A stretch of DNA of 54,316 nt from Candidatus Coprenecus stercoripullorum (GCA_018715745.1 DVLA01000082.1:1-54316), one strand, 5' to 3'; positions 43,790 to 53,226 are shown, numbered from the stretch's first letter. The notes: generated by a model not told the origin, from the letters alone. A program made the numbers and translations.

Positions 43790-43797
43790 CAAAATTA
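43790..43797 (-). promoter_or_regulatory. -7 box of the fimbrial operon
   Basis: TAATTTTG on the minus strand matches TAnnTTTG and lies right before the leader hairpin, 119 bp ahead of the DUF3575 ATG. No -33 TTTG at the right distance. Confidence 0.45.
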
Positions 43798-43826
43798 GAC
43801 GAAGGGAGGTTTATAAAAAAACAGGT

Positions 43827-43869
43827 TCTGTCAAATTCTTCCGCAGTACCCGAATGACATTTTGACAGA
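43827..43869. repeat. 9-bp inverted repeat upstream of htpG
   Basis: TCTGTCAAA (43827-43835) and TTTGACAGA (43861-43869) are exact complements 25 bases apart, 44 bp before the htpG ATG and in the divergent gap with the fimbrial operon. It does not match the CIRCE element. A candidate operator for either gene. Confidence 0.4.
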
Positions 43870-43913
43870 GGGTGCCGGTTGGTATGGCTTTTGCCGAAAG
43901 GGGAAGAAAAAAT

Positions 43914-45971
43914 ATGACTATGACGGCTCAAAAAGGTAAAATAGGGGTTACGACAGAAAATATATTCCCCGTAATCAAGAAGTTCCTTTATTCGGACCAC
44001 GAAATATTCCTCAGGGAACTTGTGGCCAATGCAGTGGATGCCACGCAGAAACTTAAAGCCCTTGCCGGCTCCGGTGATTTTAAGGGCGAATTCGGCGATT
44101 TGACCATAAGCATAAAGGCTGATCCGAAAAAGAACACTCTGACGGTAACGGACAGAGGAATCGGCATGACATCCGAAGAAGTTGACAAATACATCAACCA
44201 GATTGCGTTTTCCGGGGCAGGGGAGTTTCTGGAGAAGTATAAAGATCAGGCCAATAATATCATCGGGCATTTCGGGCTCGGATTCTATTCGGCATTTATG
44301 GTTTCCAAAAAGGTTACCATAGATACCCTTTCATGGCAGGACGGAGCCAGGCCGGTAAGATGGGAATGCAAGGGAGATCCGGAGTTTACCATGAAAGAAG
44401 GGGAAAGAACGGATAGGGGGACCGAGATAACCCTTTACCTCGATGATGATTCCAAGGAGTTTTCGACGGAAGCGGAGATAGAAAGGCTGCTGAAGAAGTA
44501 TTGCAGGTTCATGCCTGTGGCTATAGCTTTCGGAAAGGAAAAGGAATGGAAAGACGGAAAATACACCGATACGGACAAGGACAGGATAATCAATGATACC
44601 GACCCTTTGTGGAACAGGCAACCCTCTTCCCTGAAAGATGAAGACTACATGAAATTCTACAGGGAGCTGTACCCCATGCAGGAAGACCCTTTGTTCTATA
44701 TTCATCTTAATGTGGATTATCCTTTCAATCTGACGGGCATCCTTTATTTCCCGAAAATCAAGGACAGCCTGGATGTTACCAAAAACAAAATACAGCTTTA
44801 CTGCAATCAGGTTTTCGTTACGGACTCGGTGGAGAATATCGTACCCGATTTCCTTACCCTGCTACATGGTGTCATTGATTCTCCGGATATCCCCCTGAAC
44901 GTCTCCAGAAGCTATCTTCAGTCGGATTCGAATGTGAAGAAGATATCCACATATATTACAAGGAAAGTGGCGGACAGGCTCGAGGACATATTCAAGAACA
45001 ACCGTTCGGAATACGAGGGAAAATGGGACAATCTGAAACTCTTCATAGAATATGGCATGCTTTCCGACGAGAAATTCTGTGAAAGGGCCATGAAATTTGC
45101 CCTGCTGAAAAATACAGACGGCAAATATTTCGGTTATGAGGATTACAGGAAAGCCATAGAACCGGCCCAGACGGACAAGGACAAAAAGGTCGTATATCTT
45201 TATGCAACCGATTCCGTCGAGCAGTATGCCTATATAGAAGCGGCAAGGGACAAGGGATATGACGTCCTGTTGATGGACTGCCGTCTTGATGCACATTTTG
45301 TAAGCCTGCTTGAGACAAAAATCGCAGATTCCAGGTTCGTACGCGTGGATTCGGATTCAATAGACAAACTCATATTGAAATCCGACATATCCGAGCCCGT
45401 CATGTCCGATATTGAAAAGGAGGACCTTTCTGTAATGTTCGAGTCGGTTTTGCCAGAAGGCAACACTTACTTTGTAAAGCCTGAGAACCTGTCCGAAACT
45501 TCTTCGCCGATACTCATCACCCAGTCGGAGTTCATAAGGCGTTACCGTGATATGTCGGCATTGGGCGGAGGCATGAATTTCTATGGGGAAATGCCCATGT
45601 CGTACAATATCTCGGTAAATATGGAGCATCCTCTTATAAAGAAAATAATGGAGGCAAAGAATGCGGCCATAGGTAAGGAGTGTGAGGATTATGCCGGAAA
45701 GATGGCCGGGATAGATTCCGAATGCGAAAAGATAGATGCTTCCAACAAGGGTAAAAAAGAGGAGGAGATATCGTCCGCGGACAAGAGCCGCAGGGAGGAG
45801 CTGGGAAAGGAGAAGGAAAGCCTGCGTTCCGCACATAACGGGACAGTCCGGGATTTCGCCAGGGAGAATATCCTGCTGCATCAGGTTGCGGACCTTGCCC
45901 TTCTTGCAAACAACATGTTGAAAGGGAAGGCCCTTACAGACTTTATCAGGCGGAGCATAGAAGTCCTCTGA
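43914..45971 (+). CDS. htpG: HSP90-family chaperone HtpG
   Basis: 685 residues from the ATG at 43914, preceded by GGGGAAGAAAAA; an in-frame GTG at 43872 would add 14 unrelated residues, and ATG 43920 is two codons inside. The GHKL ATPase domain shows EIFLRELVANAVDA, DRGIGM and GHFGLGFYSAFMVS; the middle and C-terminal domains are complete, with a charged segment (DASNKGKKEEEIS) near the end. It is an ATP-dependent folding chaperone of the cytoplasm. It converges with the amidase gene, 9 bp apart, with no terminator hairpin visible. Confidence 0.96.
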   Translation: MTMTAQKGKIGVTTENIFPVIKKFLYSDHEIFLRELVANAVDATQKLKALAGSGDFKGEFGDLTISIKADPKKNTLTVTDRGIGMTSEEVDKYINQIAFSGAGEFLEKYKDQANNIIGHFGLGFYSAFMVSKKVTIDTLSWQDGARPVRWECKGDPEFTMKEGERTDRGTEITLYLDDDSKEFSTEAEIERLLKKYCRFMPVAIAFGKEKEWKDGKYTDTDKDRIINDTDPLWNRQPSSLKDEDYMKFYRELYPMQEDPLFYIHLNVDYPFNLTGILYFPKIKDSLDVTKNKIQLYCNQVFVTDSVENIVPDFLTLLHGVIDSPDIPLNVSRSYLQSDSNVKKISTYITRKVADRLEDIFKNNRSEYEGKWDNLKLFIEYGMLSDEKFCERAMKFALLKNTDGKYFGYEDYRKAIEPAQTDKDKKVVYLYATDSVEQYAYIEAARDKGYDVLLMDCRLDAHFVSLLETKIADSRFVRVDSDSIDKLILKSDISEPVMSDIEKEDLSVMFESVLPEGNTYFVKPENLSETSSPILITQSEFIRRYRDMSALGGGMNFYGEMPMSYNISVNMEHPLIKKIMEAKNAAIGKECEDYAGKMAGIDSECEKIDASNKGKKEEEISSADKSRREELGKEKESLRSAHNGTVRDFARENILLHQVADLALLANNMLKGKALTDFIRRSIEVL

Positions 45972-45980
45972 CAGGAGTGA

Positions 45981-48941
45981 TTACTCGAACAGCCACGACA
46001 TTGCCTCGCGGAGCAGATATCCGATCTGCCGTCGCGAGGCAATGGTTTCTATTGGGAAGCCCATTATTATTCCCCTGTAGTCCCCGTCCGAATATATTGT
46101 TGCCGCTACAGTGTTCCCGTCGGTATAGCGCAGCAGGGGAACGGTATTTTCTGTAACGGGCAGGTAGGCATCTACGGGCGCGGCGCTGTAAACATCGCTG
46201 TTAGGTCTTGTATGGAACATAATGACGGTATCCCTGTCGCTTTCAAGATAGGCCATGCCGTCAGGAGATGCGTCCGAATTGCTCCATTCCACTCCAAACA
46301 GATTCCTTATGAAGTCCTGCCTCCTTTTGTCGGAACCAGACGAATCCGGAACCGTTCCCTGCCCGGGGATATCTTGTACAGGTCCACGGCATATGCCGTC
46401 GAATATGTCCCTTCCTATATTCGAGCCGCTCATGAGTATTTTCCCTCCCGTGCTGCGATATTTCCCAAGCACGTCCATCATGCTTTCGGTAATCGCCCCG
46501 GCGTCTTCCCTGCCATATATTATGTCGACTGCATCATAGGATGAAATATCATTGAGGCCGGAATCCAGGGCTTCAGGGACAGCTGAAGAGAATGTAATTC
46601 CCATTTCCGCAAGCGGGGCGCCGTGTACTGACGGATAGTCGAATGAATTGCCGGCAAGTCTTTCAGGGGCATAATTTATATATGAAGCCCCGAATCCCGG
46701 ACGGTCGTCATGAACCCATACCTTGTTCCGGTCGAAACAGTACTGGTCGCCCGTATAGGAATAATCGCACATGTAGGGTATGCCGCCTCCGGCACTGAAA
46801 CCTTCGGCGCCCGGTATGCTGAGCCCGTAATCGGTTGGTGCCGATGTCTTGTCGAATGCATTTATTATCAGGATTTCCTTTTCTGTACGGCCGAGACCGG
46901 CCGAAAGCGTTCCGGAAGGAAATGATATTCCCCCGGCATTTACGGCAGCAACTCTGTAGCTGTATATCCTGCCGGCCTCTATCTTCAGGCTGCACACGGT
47001 GTCGTTTACTATTATGCCGTTGTCGAATGCCCCTGTACTTTCTCCCGGGATTTCGCTCATTGTATAGACTATATAACTGTCGGCCGCGGCCGTAGGCTCG
47101 CTCCTGTCTATTGTCTCCCTCCAGGAAAGCCGGACAGTGGAGTCACTTTTGTCGGCTATTGCGGAAATCAGCCTGGGGGGCAGGGGCTGTACCGAGCAGT
47201 CTTTGCCGTCGCGGAATGAAAGGAAGCGGAGTATTCCTTTGTATATTCCCCTGGCAAGTATGAACCGGAAATGCGGATCGAGGGCAAGACGCATGTCGTT
47301 GATATTCTGATGGGACAGCATTTCTATCAGAACAGCGGGCACATCGGGGTACCTTGCTTCGGTGTATGGTCTGTCCCAAAGGCCGCGCCTGTTCCAGGCA
47401 TGGCCGTAACATGACCTTATGTCGTTGACGACAGTCGTCTGGATGATGTCGGCAAGTTCCCTTGATGCAAGCCGGGATGTCCCGTCCGCCATGATATCCT
47501 TATTGTCGGACACTTTCGTATAGATTGCCAGGGTGCCTGTCGTAGAGTCCCCACCCGCAATACCGGCATCGGTATGCAGGGCGACTGCTATATCAGCCGG
47601 GATTCCGAAATCGTCTCTGAGGCTGTTTACCCACAGGCCTCTTGACTGATAATCATCCTTGTAGTCATCCGTGCCTTGTTCAGGTGTATATACTTTTTCC
47701 GGGAATCCGGCCCATTGCAGCCAATATCTGGCTGCTTCGGCAAATCTCGGGAATCCGCTTGTTCCGGCCTGACCGCGCGATATATTGCCCATCCCGCCTC
47801 CGAAGCGGACGGCGTCGGTTGTCACTATTGCCCCCTTTTCCATTTTCTTCCCTTTATGCGGGGTATTCTGTACTATGACGCCCTGTCCCGTGTATCCGTA
47901 TGAAAAAGTGAATGTCCCGAGGTATATCCATGTACCTCCGCCCATTTTCTGGTTGACGGAAAATACGCTCTCTCCTCCGGCATGCCTTACGGTATACAAG
48001 ACGGATGACGGACTTTCCGGGAGGCTTTTATAGGATATGTAGACAGCATATTCCCCTGTCTCCGGAAAATCCGGAAAATACTGTGCCGTAGCCGGGAAAT
48101 TTCTCACTGCCGCAATCATCCTGGCATTACCGGCCGTAAACGGATTGCCTTCGGTTATACATGTGTCGGCGGAATAGGCAAATCCTGTACCAGGGGCGTC
48201 CTGCCACTGCAAGTCCCCATGGCGGCCGCCGCTTGTCTCACTGTATCCGCGGGAACCGTAGTCAATTATGATTTCCCTTTTCATTGCATCCCTTTCCCGG
48301 GGCATGTAGACCCTTGCTCCGGCGTTTTCGAGCATAGGGGCGAGGTAGTCCACGGCATAGCTGTAGGTAAGCATGTCCTCTATTGTCGTGAAAAACGGGG
48401 CTCTCTGCCATTTCCACCTGTTTTCCTTTTCATTATAGTAGTACCCGTGGCTCTGCCACAGCGCTATGTGGCGTCCTTCCAGTCCCTCTGAAAGTGAGAA
48501 CGGCCTTGTCAATTCTTCAACGTGGGCAGTGGCATTGCCTTTCTTCCGTTTTCCGTACGGATACCTGAGCCCGGAAAAATATCTGTTGGCCAAATCCTCG
48601 ATCCTTGTATCCCCGGAGTAGATTTCAATGTCGTATCTGTTGTAAGGGGGGGGCAGGAGCCTGGCTGCCATTCCGTAAATCCGTTCTATGTCCGCCTGGC
48701 GGAGCGGATGCTCCCCGAGTTCGCGGGAAAATGATATTGACAGCCTTTTCCCCTTTCCGAGATGGAACGAGACGGCCGTAATCCCTGTCCGTACATCGGC
48801 AAGCGGAGACAGGTACAAGTCAATGGAGTCTGCCAGCGTATGCAGCCTGCATGTATCCAAAGTGTCTGTGCCGGCGTATGCCGGGATGCAGCGCATGGCG
48901 GATGCCAATATTAGCGTTGCCAGTACAAGTCGTTTATTCAT
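45981..48941 (-). CDS. N-acetylmuramoyl-L-alanine amidase with inserted golvesin-like domain, FN3 and C-terminal domain
   Basis: 986 residues from the ATG at 48941 (signal peptide to AYA-G near residue 22). The zinc amidase_3 residues appear split: His165 (WQSHG) and Glu188 (TIEDM) before, His456 (VALHTD) and Glu540 (LIEMLSHQ) after, a stretch at about 275-385 that resembles the golvesin C-terminal/xanthan-lyase domain (GEYAVYISYKS, GTWIYLGTFTF). Then an FN3-like domain (about 590-680) and a C-terminal Rossmann-like domain (about 695-986, with VDIIYGREDAG and ILMSGSNIGRD). Databases often label such proteins xanthan lyase, but the residues indicate peptidoglycan amide hydrolysis. It overlaps the VanZ-like gene by 8 bp. 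Confidence 0.8.
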   Translation of the reverse strand: MNKRLVLATLILASAMRCIPAYAGTDTLDTCRLHTLADSIDLYLSPLADVRTGITAVSFHLGKGKRLSISFSRELGEHPLRQADIERIYGMAARLLPPPYNRYDIEIYSGDTRIEDLANRYFSGLRYPYGKRKKGNATAHVEELTRPFSLSEGLEGRHIALWQSHGYYYNEKENRWKWQRAPFFTTIEDMLTYSYAVDYLAPMLENAGARVYMPRERDAMKREIIIDYGSRGYSETSGGRHGDLQWQDAPGTGFAYSADTCITEGNPFTAGNARMIAAVRNFPATAQYFPDFPETGEYAVYISYKSLPESPSSVLYTVRHAGGESVFSVNQKMGGGTWIYLGTFTFSYGYTGQGVIVQNTPHKGKKMEKGAIVTTDAVRFGGGMGNISRGQAGTSGFPRFAEAARYWLQWAGFPEKVYTPEQGTDDYKDDYQSRGLWVNSLRDDFGIPADIAVALHTDAGIAGGDSTTGTLAIYTKVSDNKDIMADGTSRLASRELADIIQTTVVNDIRSCYGHAWNRRGLWDRPYTEARYPDVPAVLIEMLSHQNINDMRLALDPHFRFILARGIYKGILRFLSFRDGKDCSVQPLPPRLISAIADKSDSTVRLSWRETIDRSEPTAAADSYIVYTMSEIPGESTGAFDNGIIVNDTVCSLKIEAGRIYSYRVAAVNAGGISFPSGTLSAGLGRTEKEILIINAFDKTSAPTDYGLSIPGAEGFSAGGGIPYMCDYSYTGDQYCFDRNKVWVHDDRPGFGASYINYAPERLAGNSFDYPSVHGAPLAEMGITFSSAVPEALDSGLNDISSYDAVDIIYGREDAGAITESMMDVLGKYRSTGGKILMSGSNIGRDIFDGICRGPVQDIPGQGTVPDSSGSDKRRQDFIRNLFGVEWSNSDASPDGMAYLESDRDTVIMFHTRPNSDVYSAAPVDAYLPVTENTVPLLRYTDGNTVAATIYSDGDYRGIIMGFPIETIASRRQIGYLLREAMSWLFE

Positions 48942-49365
48942 TGCCGTAGGGATGCTTTCCTGTTTTCTTTGTCCGTCCGGCCCCTGAGGACCATAAAATA
49001 ATGACTCCGGCGAGAACTGATACGGAATCGGCCAGGAAATCGGCAATGTCCCCCTGGCGGTATTCCGAAAGCAGATGCTGCATCAGCTCTGAAAAGGCTG
49101 CAAACAGGATGCCTGTTATGAATGCAGCGGCAAGGGCATGCTTCCTGACAAATTCGGACGGAACGGAATATCTGAAAATCAGCCAGGCCGTAAAAGGGTA
49201 AGGGAGAAACATCAGCAGATGTGCGAACCTGTCCATCCGTATGCCCAGAAAATATTTCCCGAGATCTATCGGGGAAGCCGAGAATCTGTAGAGACAGAGA
49301 AACATGACGGCAGCTATGTAAAGCAGGAATACCGCCCATGTCAATATGTTGATTCTCCTTTGCAT
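48934..49365 (-). CDS. VanZ-like membrane protein
   Basis: 143 residues with three to four membrane segments and the VanZ-like signature MDRFAHLLMFLPYPFTAWLIF plus SELMQHLL and GDIADFLADSVSVLAG. The family is named for teicoplanin resistance, but most members have no known role. It precedes and overlaps the cell-wall amidase gene by 8 bp, so the two are probably co-transcribed. A TATTTTTG box (49370-49377) lies only 4 bp ahead of the ATG. Confidence 0.85.
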   Translation of the reverse strand: MQRRINILTWAVFLLYIAAVMFLCLYRFSASPIDLGKYFLGIRMDRFAHLLMFLPYPFTAWLIFRYSVPSEFVRKHALAAAFITGILFAAFSELMQHLLSEYRQGDIADFLADSVSVLAGVIILWSSGAGRTKKTGKHPYGNE

Positions 49366-49392
49366 AATACAAAAATAAAGGATTTTTTTAAT

Positions 49393-49400
49393 TAAATTTG
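49393..49400 (+). promoter_or_regulatory. -7 box of the DUF4954 gene
   Basis: TAAATTTG matches TAnnTTTG and ends 4 bp before the ATG at 49405, so the transcript would be nearly leaderless. Confidence 0.4.
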
Positions 49401-49404
49401 CAAT

Positions 49405-51228
49405 ATGTACAGGAATTTGACAGAGCAGGAAATTGCCGCACTGGTATCTAACGGATGCAGTTCGGAGGACTGGAATGCAATACGCGTAAAGGACGGATTC
49501 GTTACGTCCACGGTCGCACTTTCCCGTTTTACGGGAAATGTCTCCCTCGGAATATTCGACGGGGAAAGCGGAATCCGCAACTCGGTTATATGCGACTGTT
49601 CCGTATCGGACGGATGTACCGTACGCAATGTAGGATATCTTTCCGGATACCGCATAGGACAGGGGGCGGTAATAGATGGCTGCGGAACGGTCTCATCATC
49701 CGGAAAATCCTTTTTCGGCAACGGTACACGGGTAAATGTAATGTCCGAGACGGGAGAGAATGCGATAACCGTCCGTGAAGGCATGTCGGCCCAGGTCGCT
49801 TTCATATATGCTTCCGGTGCAGGTTGCAGCGGATATGCCTGTCCTGAAAATTTCCCTGAGGGCGAGATAGGGGAAGGGGCCGTTCTCAGGAATGTCCTGA
49901 AAATCTCCGATGTGACAGTCAGGAAGCATGCCTGTCTCGAGGGATGCCTGTGCCTTGAGGACGGGACTGTGGGACAGGGTGCACATGTCGGGTTCGGGGT
50001 GATATGCAGGCATTTTATAATATCTCCTTATTCGGATGTAGACGAAGGGGCAAATCTGCACAGGTGTTATGTGGGGGAAGGGACTGTAATAACCAGGGCA
50101 TTTTCCGGTTCTGACTCATTTTTCTCTTCAAACTGCCATTTCGAGAACGGGGAGGCCGTCTCCCTCTTCGCAGGCCCCTGCACGGTAAGCCATCACAAGT
50201 CGGCTTTGCTGATAGGGCTTATGTGCTCTTTCCTGAATGCGGGGTCCGGCACAAACATGAGCAACCATGCATACAAACTGGGGCCTGTCCATTCAGGGTT
50301 GCTGGGAAGGGGGTGTAAGACAGCATCAAATTCATATATTGTCCATCCCGTAGCCTGTGCACCGTTTACGACAGTCATTGGAAGCCATTACGGGCACCCG
50401 GATACATCATTATTTCCGTTTTCGTATCTTGTTGAAAAGGACGGGCATTCATGGATAGTGCCGGGGATTTCCATAACTTCCTGCGGGACATTCAGGGACG
50501 GGCTGAAATGGCCGTCAAGGGACAGGAGAAAGTCGGAAAAGCCTGCGGACAGGATTGATTTCAGGGTATTCAATCCCTATGTGGCCGAGAAGATGCTGGC
50601 TGCCGTTGATATACTTTCTTCCATGCTTCAGGAACATACGGAACCGTCGGAATATATGGAGTACGGCCGGGTAAGGATAGGGGTGCAGGCGGCACACAGG
50701 GGTATCGGACTGTACCGTATGGCTCTCAAGTCCTATCTTGGCGGGGTAATGGCCGACTGGCTGGAATCCGGGCTGGAACTGCCGTTGGCGGTAAGGCCTT
50801 CCGGTATCAGATGGTGTGATGCGGCGGGAATGGTCATGCCTCTGCATGAAATTGAGAACATATCCGGGCGTATTTCAGCCGGTACGCTGTGCGGGAATGC
50901 CGGGATAGAGGAAGCCTTAGATGCCGTATATGCCCAGCTTCCCGATATTGAGCGCCAGTGGGCCGCTTCCGTACTGCCTTCTGTTTTCGGTACGTCGGAC
51001 GGGCAGGTTACCGTCAAGGACATGAGGCATATAATACGGACATGGGCTTCCGAACAGGAAAAACTGTATGAGGCGATACGCAAGGACGCTTTCAAAGAGT
51101 TCAGCCCTGCAATGTCCATGAACAAGCCGGAGAGTACGAGACTGCTTCTTGATGATTTCCGTACCATTGTGGACAGGTCGGCAAATGAGCTGAAAATCAG
51201 GGAAGAAAGAATCGCCTCAGCCCTTTAG
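49405..51228 (+). CDS. DUF4954 protein with left-handed beta-helix repeats
   Basis: 607 residues. Much of the first 350 residues is a hexapeptide-like repeat series (SVSDGCTVRNVGYLSGYRIG, GQGAVIDGCG, GEIGEGAVLRNV, EGCLCLEDGTVGQGAHVGFG), the pattern of left-handed beta-helix proteins such as sugar-nucleotide acyl- and uridylyltransferases. The second half is helical. The overall form fits DUF4954 of Bacteroidota; its reaction is unknown. It overlaps the converging HAD gene by 12 bp. Confidence 0.85.
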   Translation: MYRNLTEQEIAALVSNGCSSEDWNAIRVKDGFVTSTVALSRFTGNVSLGIFDGESGIRNSVICDCSVSDGCTVRNVGYLSGYRIGQGAVIDGCGTVSSSGKSFFGNGTRVNVMSETGENAITVREGMSAQVAFIYASGAGCSGYACPENFPEGEIGEGAVLRNVLKISDVTVRKHACLEGCLCLEDGTVGQGAHVGFGVICRHFIISPYSDVDEGANLHRCYVGEGTVITRAFSGSDSFFSSNCHFENGEAVSLFAGPCTVSHHKSALLIGLMCSFLNAGSGTNMSNHAYKLGPVHSGLLGRGCKTASNSYIVHPVACAPFTTVIGSHYGHPDTSLFPFSYLVEKDGHSWIVPGISITSCGTFRDGLKWPSRDRRKSEKPADRIDFRVFNPYVAEKMLAAVDILSSMLQEHTEPSEYMEYGRVRIGVQAAHRGIGLYRMALKSYLGGVMADWLESGLELPLAVRPSGIRWCDAAGMVMPLHEIENISGRISAGTLCGNAGIEEALDAVYAQLPDIERQWAASVLPSVFGTSDGQVTVKDMRHIIRTWASEQEKLYEAIRKDAFKEFSPAMSMNKPESTRLLLDDFRTIVDRSANELKIREERIASAL

Positions 51229-52050
51229 CCTTTCCAGGTCACTGTCGGCCTTTATTTTATCGATAATGGCAGTTACTACCTGGAATATGCGCCCTCCCTC
51301 AGTATAGTCGGCCGGACAGACGAAATGCACCCTCTCTTCGGTCAGCAGCCTTTCCGAAGCCTTTCTGTGCCCGTCACCGCCTTCAGGATTGTACACGGCA
51401 ATGGAATGTCCGCCGAATTGTTTCACAAGTCTCATGCAGGGAATATCGGTAGCGCCGTCCCCGAAATAAATCATCCTTGAGAAAGGGACCGGCCTGTCCT
51501 TTTCTTTTACGAACCTGTTCACCTGGGTGTGGTCGCGTATGCTCATTACCCCTTTGTTTATCTTGAAGAGAAACTGCGTCTTTGCCGTATAGTCCACGGC
51601 TACGCCCGGCCATACCGCCACACCGTCTTCATACAGGAAGGAGCATGCGTAGACTTTTTTGAATTCGTGATATATGGGCGTTCCCTCTATCATTTCCGTA
51701 AGTCCGGACGAATTTATATAATGTTCCACTTCCAACCCTTGCCGGCGGCCGTATCCGTTGATTTTCCCGAACCATTCCGCAACACCGGAATAAAGCTGCA
51801 CCTTGGAACCGAATTTCCTGAAATTTTCCCTTGTAAGCGATTGCCCGGAGATGCGCGCCTCGTCTATCATCGTTTTCATGTAGCACAGTATCTCGCTTGC
51901 ATCGTTTTCTTCCGAGAGATCGCTGCTCTTTTTCCAGAATACTTGCGGGTCTTCCTTGCCGAATGTCTGTATAAGACCGAATTCCTGCATGTTTGCAGGC
52001 GAAAGAGTGCCGTCGAAGTCGTATATGAGGGCTACTGTACGGTTTTCCAT
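51217..52050 (-). CDS. HAD-superfamily hydrolase, phosphoserine-phosphatase-like
   Basis: 277 residues. HAD motifs: YDFDGTLSP (Asp11, Asp13), YINSSGLTEMI (motif II), Lys in YTAKTQF and IYFGDGATDIPCM (motif IV). The wording in motif IV and the long helical cap (about 25-110) fit the phosphoserine-phosphatase-like branch. Substrate unknown. It stands alone with the DUF4954 gene converging on it. Confidence 0.85.
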   Translation of the reverse strand: MENRTVALIYDFDGTLSPANMQEFGLIQTFGKEDPQVFWKKSSDLSEENDASEILCYMKTMIDEARISGQSLTRENFRKFGSKVQLYSGVAEWFGKINGYGRRQGLEVEHYINSSGLTEMIEGTPIYHEFKKVYACSFLYEDGVAVWPGVAVDYTAKTQFLFKINKGVMSIRDHTQVNRFVKEKDRPVPFSRMIYFGDGATDIPCMRLVKQFGGHSIAVYNPEGGDGHRKASERLLTEERVHFVCPADYTEGGRIFQVVTAIIDKIKADSDLERLKG

Positions 52051-52094
52051 ATCCAGGTTGTATAATTTGCATGCAAAGTAACGTTTTTTTTCTT

Positions 52095-52102
52095 TAAGTT
52101 TG
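52095..52102 (+). promoter_or_regulatory. Possible -7 box of the ECF sigma operon
   Basis: TAAGTTTG matches TAnnTTTG and lies 60 bp ahead of the sigma factor ATG. No good -33 at the right spacing. Confidence 0.35.
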
Positions 52103-52162
52103 TCATGCGGTGCAACGCGGCGGCATGTGCCTGCGTTATAATAATAGAACAGAAGGAGAGCT

Positions 52163-52669
52163 ATGATACCTTCCGAGATAAGGCTTTTTTACGACAGATA
52201 CAAAAAGGGGCTGTACAATACGGCTTTGAGAATTACGGGCAACAGTATGGATGCTGAAGAGGTCGCCCAGGATACGATTATAAAGTATATAAGGTTCAAT
52301 ACAGAAAAACTTTCCCCGCAGCAGACAGGGGTATGGCTGCACAGGGCTTGTGTCAACGGGGCCATAGACAGGGTGCGCAGGGGAAAGGCGCTCAAAGCCA
52401 TGCTGGAACAGTATGCGGAGGACGTGAACGGGACGGATGAGGATCCATGGAACGATATTCTGGCCTGTGAGGATACGCAGTCCCTTATGGCAAGGATAAA
52501 GAGGAAGATACAGGAACTTCCGGAGGGTTACAGGATTGTTCTGTCCCTGCTGCTTTTCGAAGGTTATGATTATGCGGAATGCGCAGCCATATTGAAAGTA
52601 GGGGAAAGTTCTGTCCGTTCGCAGTACCTGAGGGGAAAGAGAAAATTAGCTGAGTTAGTAAGTAAATAA
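52163..52669 (+). CDS. RNA polymerase sigma factor, ECF type
   Basis: 168 residues. Region 2 (FYDRYKKGLYNTALRITGN, MDAEEVAQDTIIKYI) and region 4 (LPEGYRIVLSLLLFEGYDYAECA followed by ILKVGESSVRSQYLRGKRKL) are complete. AAGGAG stands 6 bp before the ATG. ECF factors direct RNA polymerase to a small set of promoters once released from an anti-sigma factor. The next gene, 20 bp on, is the likely anti-sigma factor. Confidence 0.94.
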   Translation: MIPSEIRLFYDRYKKGLYNTALRITGNSMDAEEVAQDTIIKYIRFNTEKLSPQQTGVWLHRACVNGAIDRVRRGKALKAMLEQYAEDVNGTDEDPWNDILACEDTQSLMARIKRKIQELPEGYRIVLSLLLFEGYDYAECAAILKVGESSVRSQYLRGKRKLAELVSK

Positions 52670-52689
52670 TTGATTAATATATTTTTAAT

Positions 52690-53226
52690 ATGGACAATCT
52701 TAAGGATTACGTTAGGTTGAACGATACTTCCTCCACGGATGCCTGCCTTCCGGAAGGGGATGACGAAAGGTTCGAGAGGAGATATGACGCCTATCGTCAC
52801 AGGATAAAATTCAGGACAAATGTACGCAGGAGGGGAAAGCCTTTCTGGGTAACCATCCTGTTGCCTGCGGCCGCATCGTTGCTGCTCGTTTTTATAGTGA
52901 GGCTTGCCGTGAATCCTGTTGCCGAGAAATTCGCGTCGGCGGGCGAACGCCGTGACAGTATATCCATAGCCTACAGGGAGCATTACGGAAAGGTAGCGCT
53001 GCTTGCCTGCCAGATTTCTGATCTGACAGCGTATATGGATTACGACGATGCGGTTGCCGTTATGGAGACGATGGACGATATTCTTGGAAATCCGGATGAA
53101 TTCATGGACAACCCGTACCTGAGCGAAAGAAGGAAACTCGAGATGTTCGAAGAATATTCCAGAAGGGAAATATCGGCCCTCGTACGTTTCAAGGACAGAA
53201 TAACGGAAACAAGCGATAAAAAATAA
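52690..53226 (+). CDS. Single-span membrane protein, probable anti-sigma factor
   Basis: 178 residues. A soluble basic N-terminus (about 1-50) is followed by one membrane helix (about 53-71, LLPAAASLLLVFIVRLAV) and an external domain of about 105 residues. No named domain is recognised; the N-terminal part is too short and divergent to prove a sigma-binding fold. Its place right after an ECF sigma gene and 5 bp before the DUF2807 gene makes an anti-sigma role likely. The external half (DLTAYMDYDDAVAVMETMDD) is strongly acidic. Confidence 0.65.
   Translation: MDNLKDYVRLNDTSSTDACLPEGDDERFERRYDAYRHRIKFRTNVRRRGKPFWVTILLPAAASLLLVFIVRLAVNPVAEKFASAGERRDSISIAYREHYGKVALLACQISDLTAYMDYDDAVAVMETMDDILGNPDEFMDNPYLSERRKLEMFEEYSRREISALVRFKDRITETSDKK

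Noticed and set aside
43707-44270. 187-codon minus-strand frame across the htpG start and the fimbrial leader hairpin.
   Set aside because: It is antisense to the conserved htpG N-terminus and reads through the hairpin; no domain and no promoter of its own.
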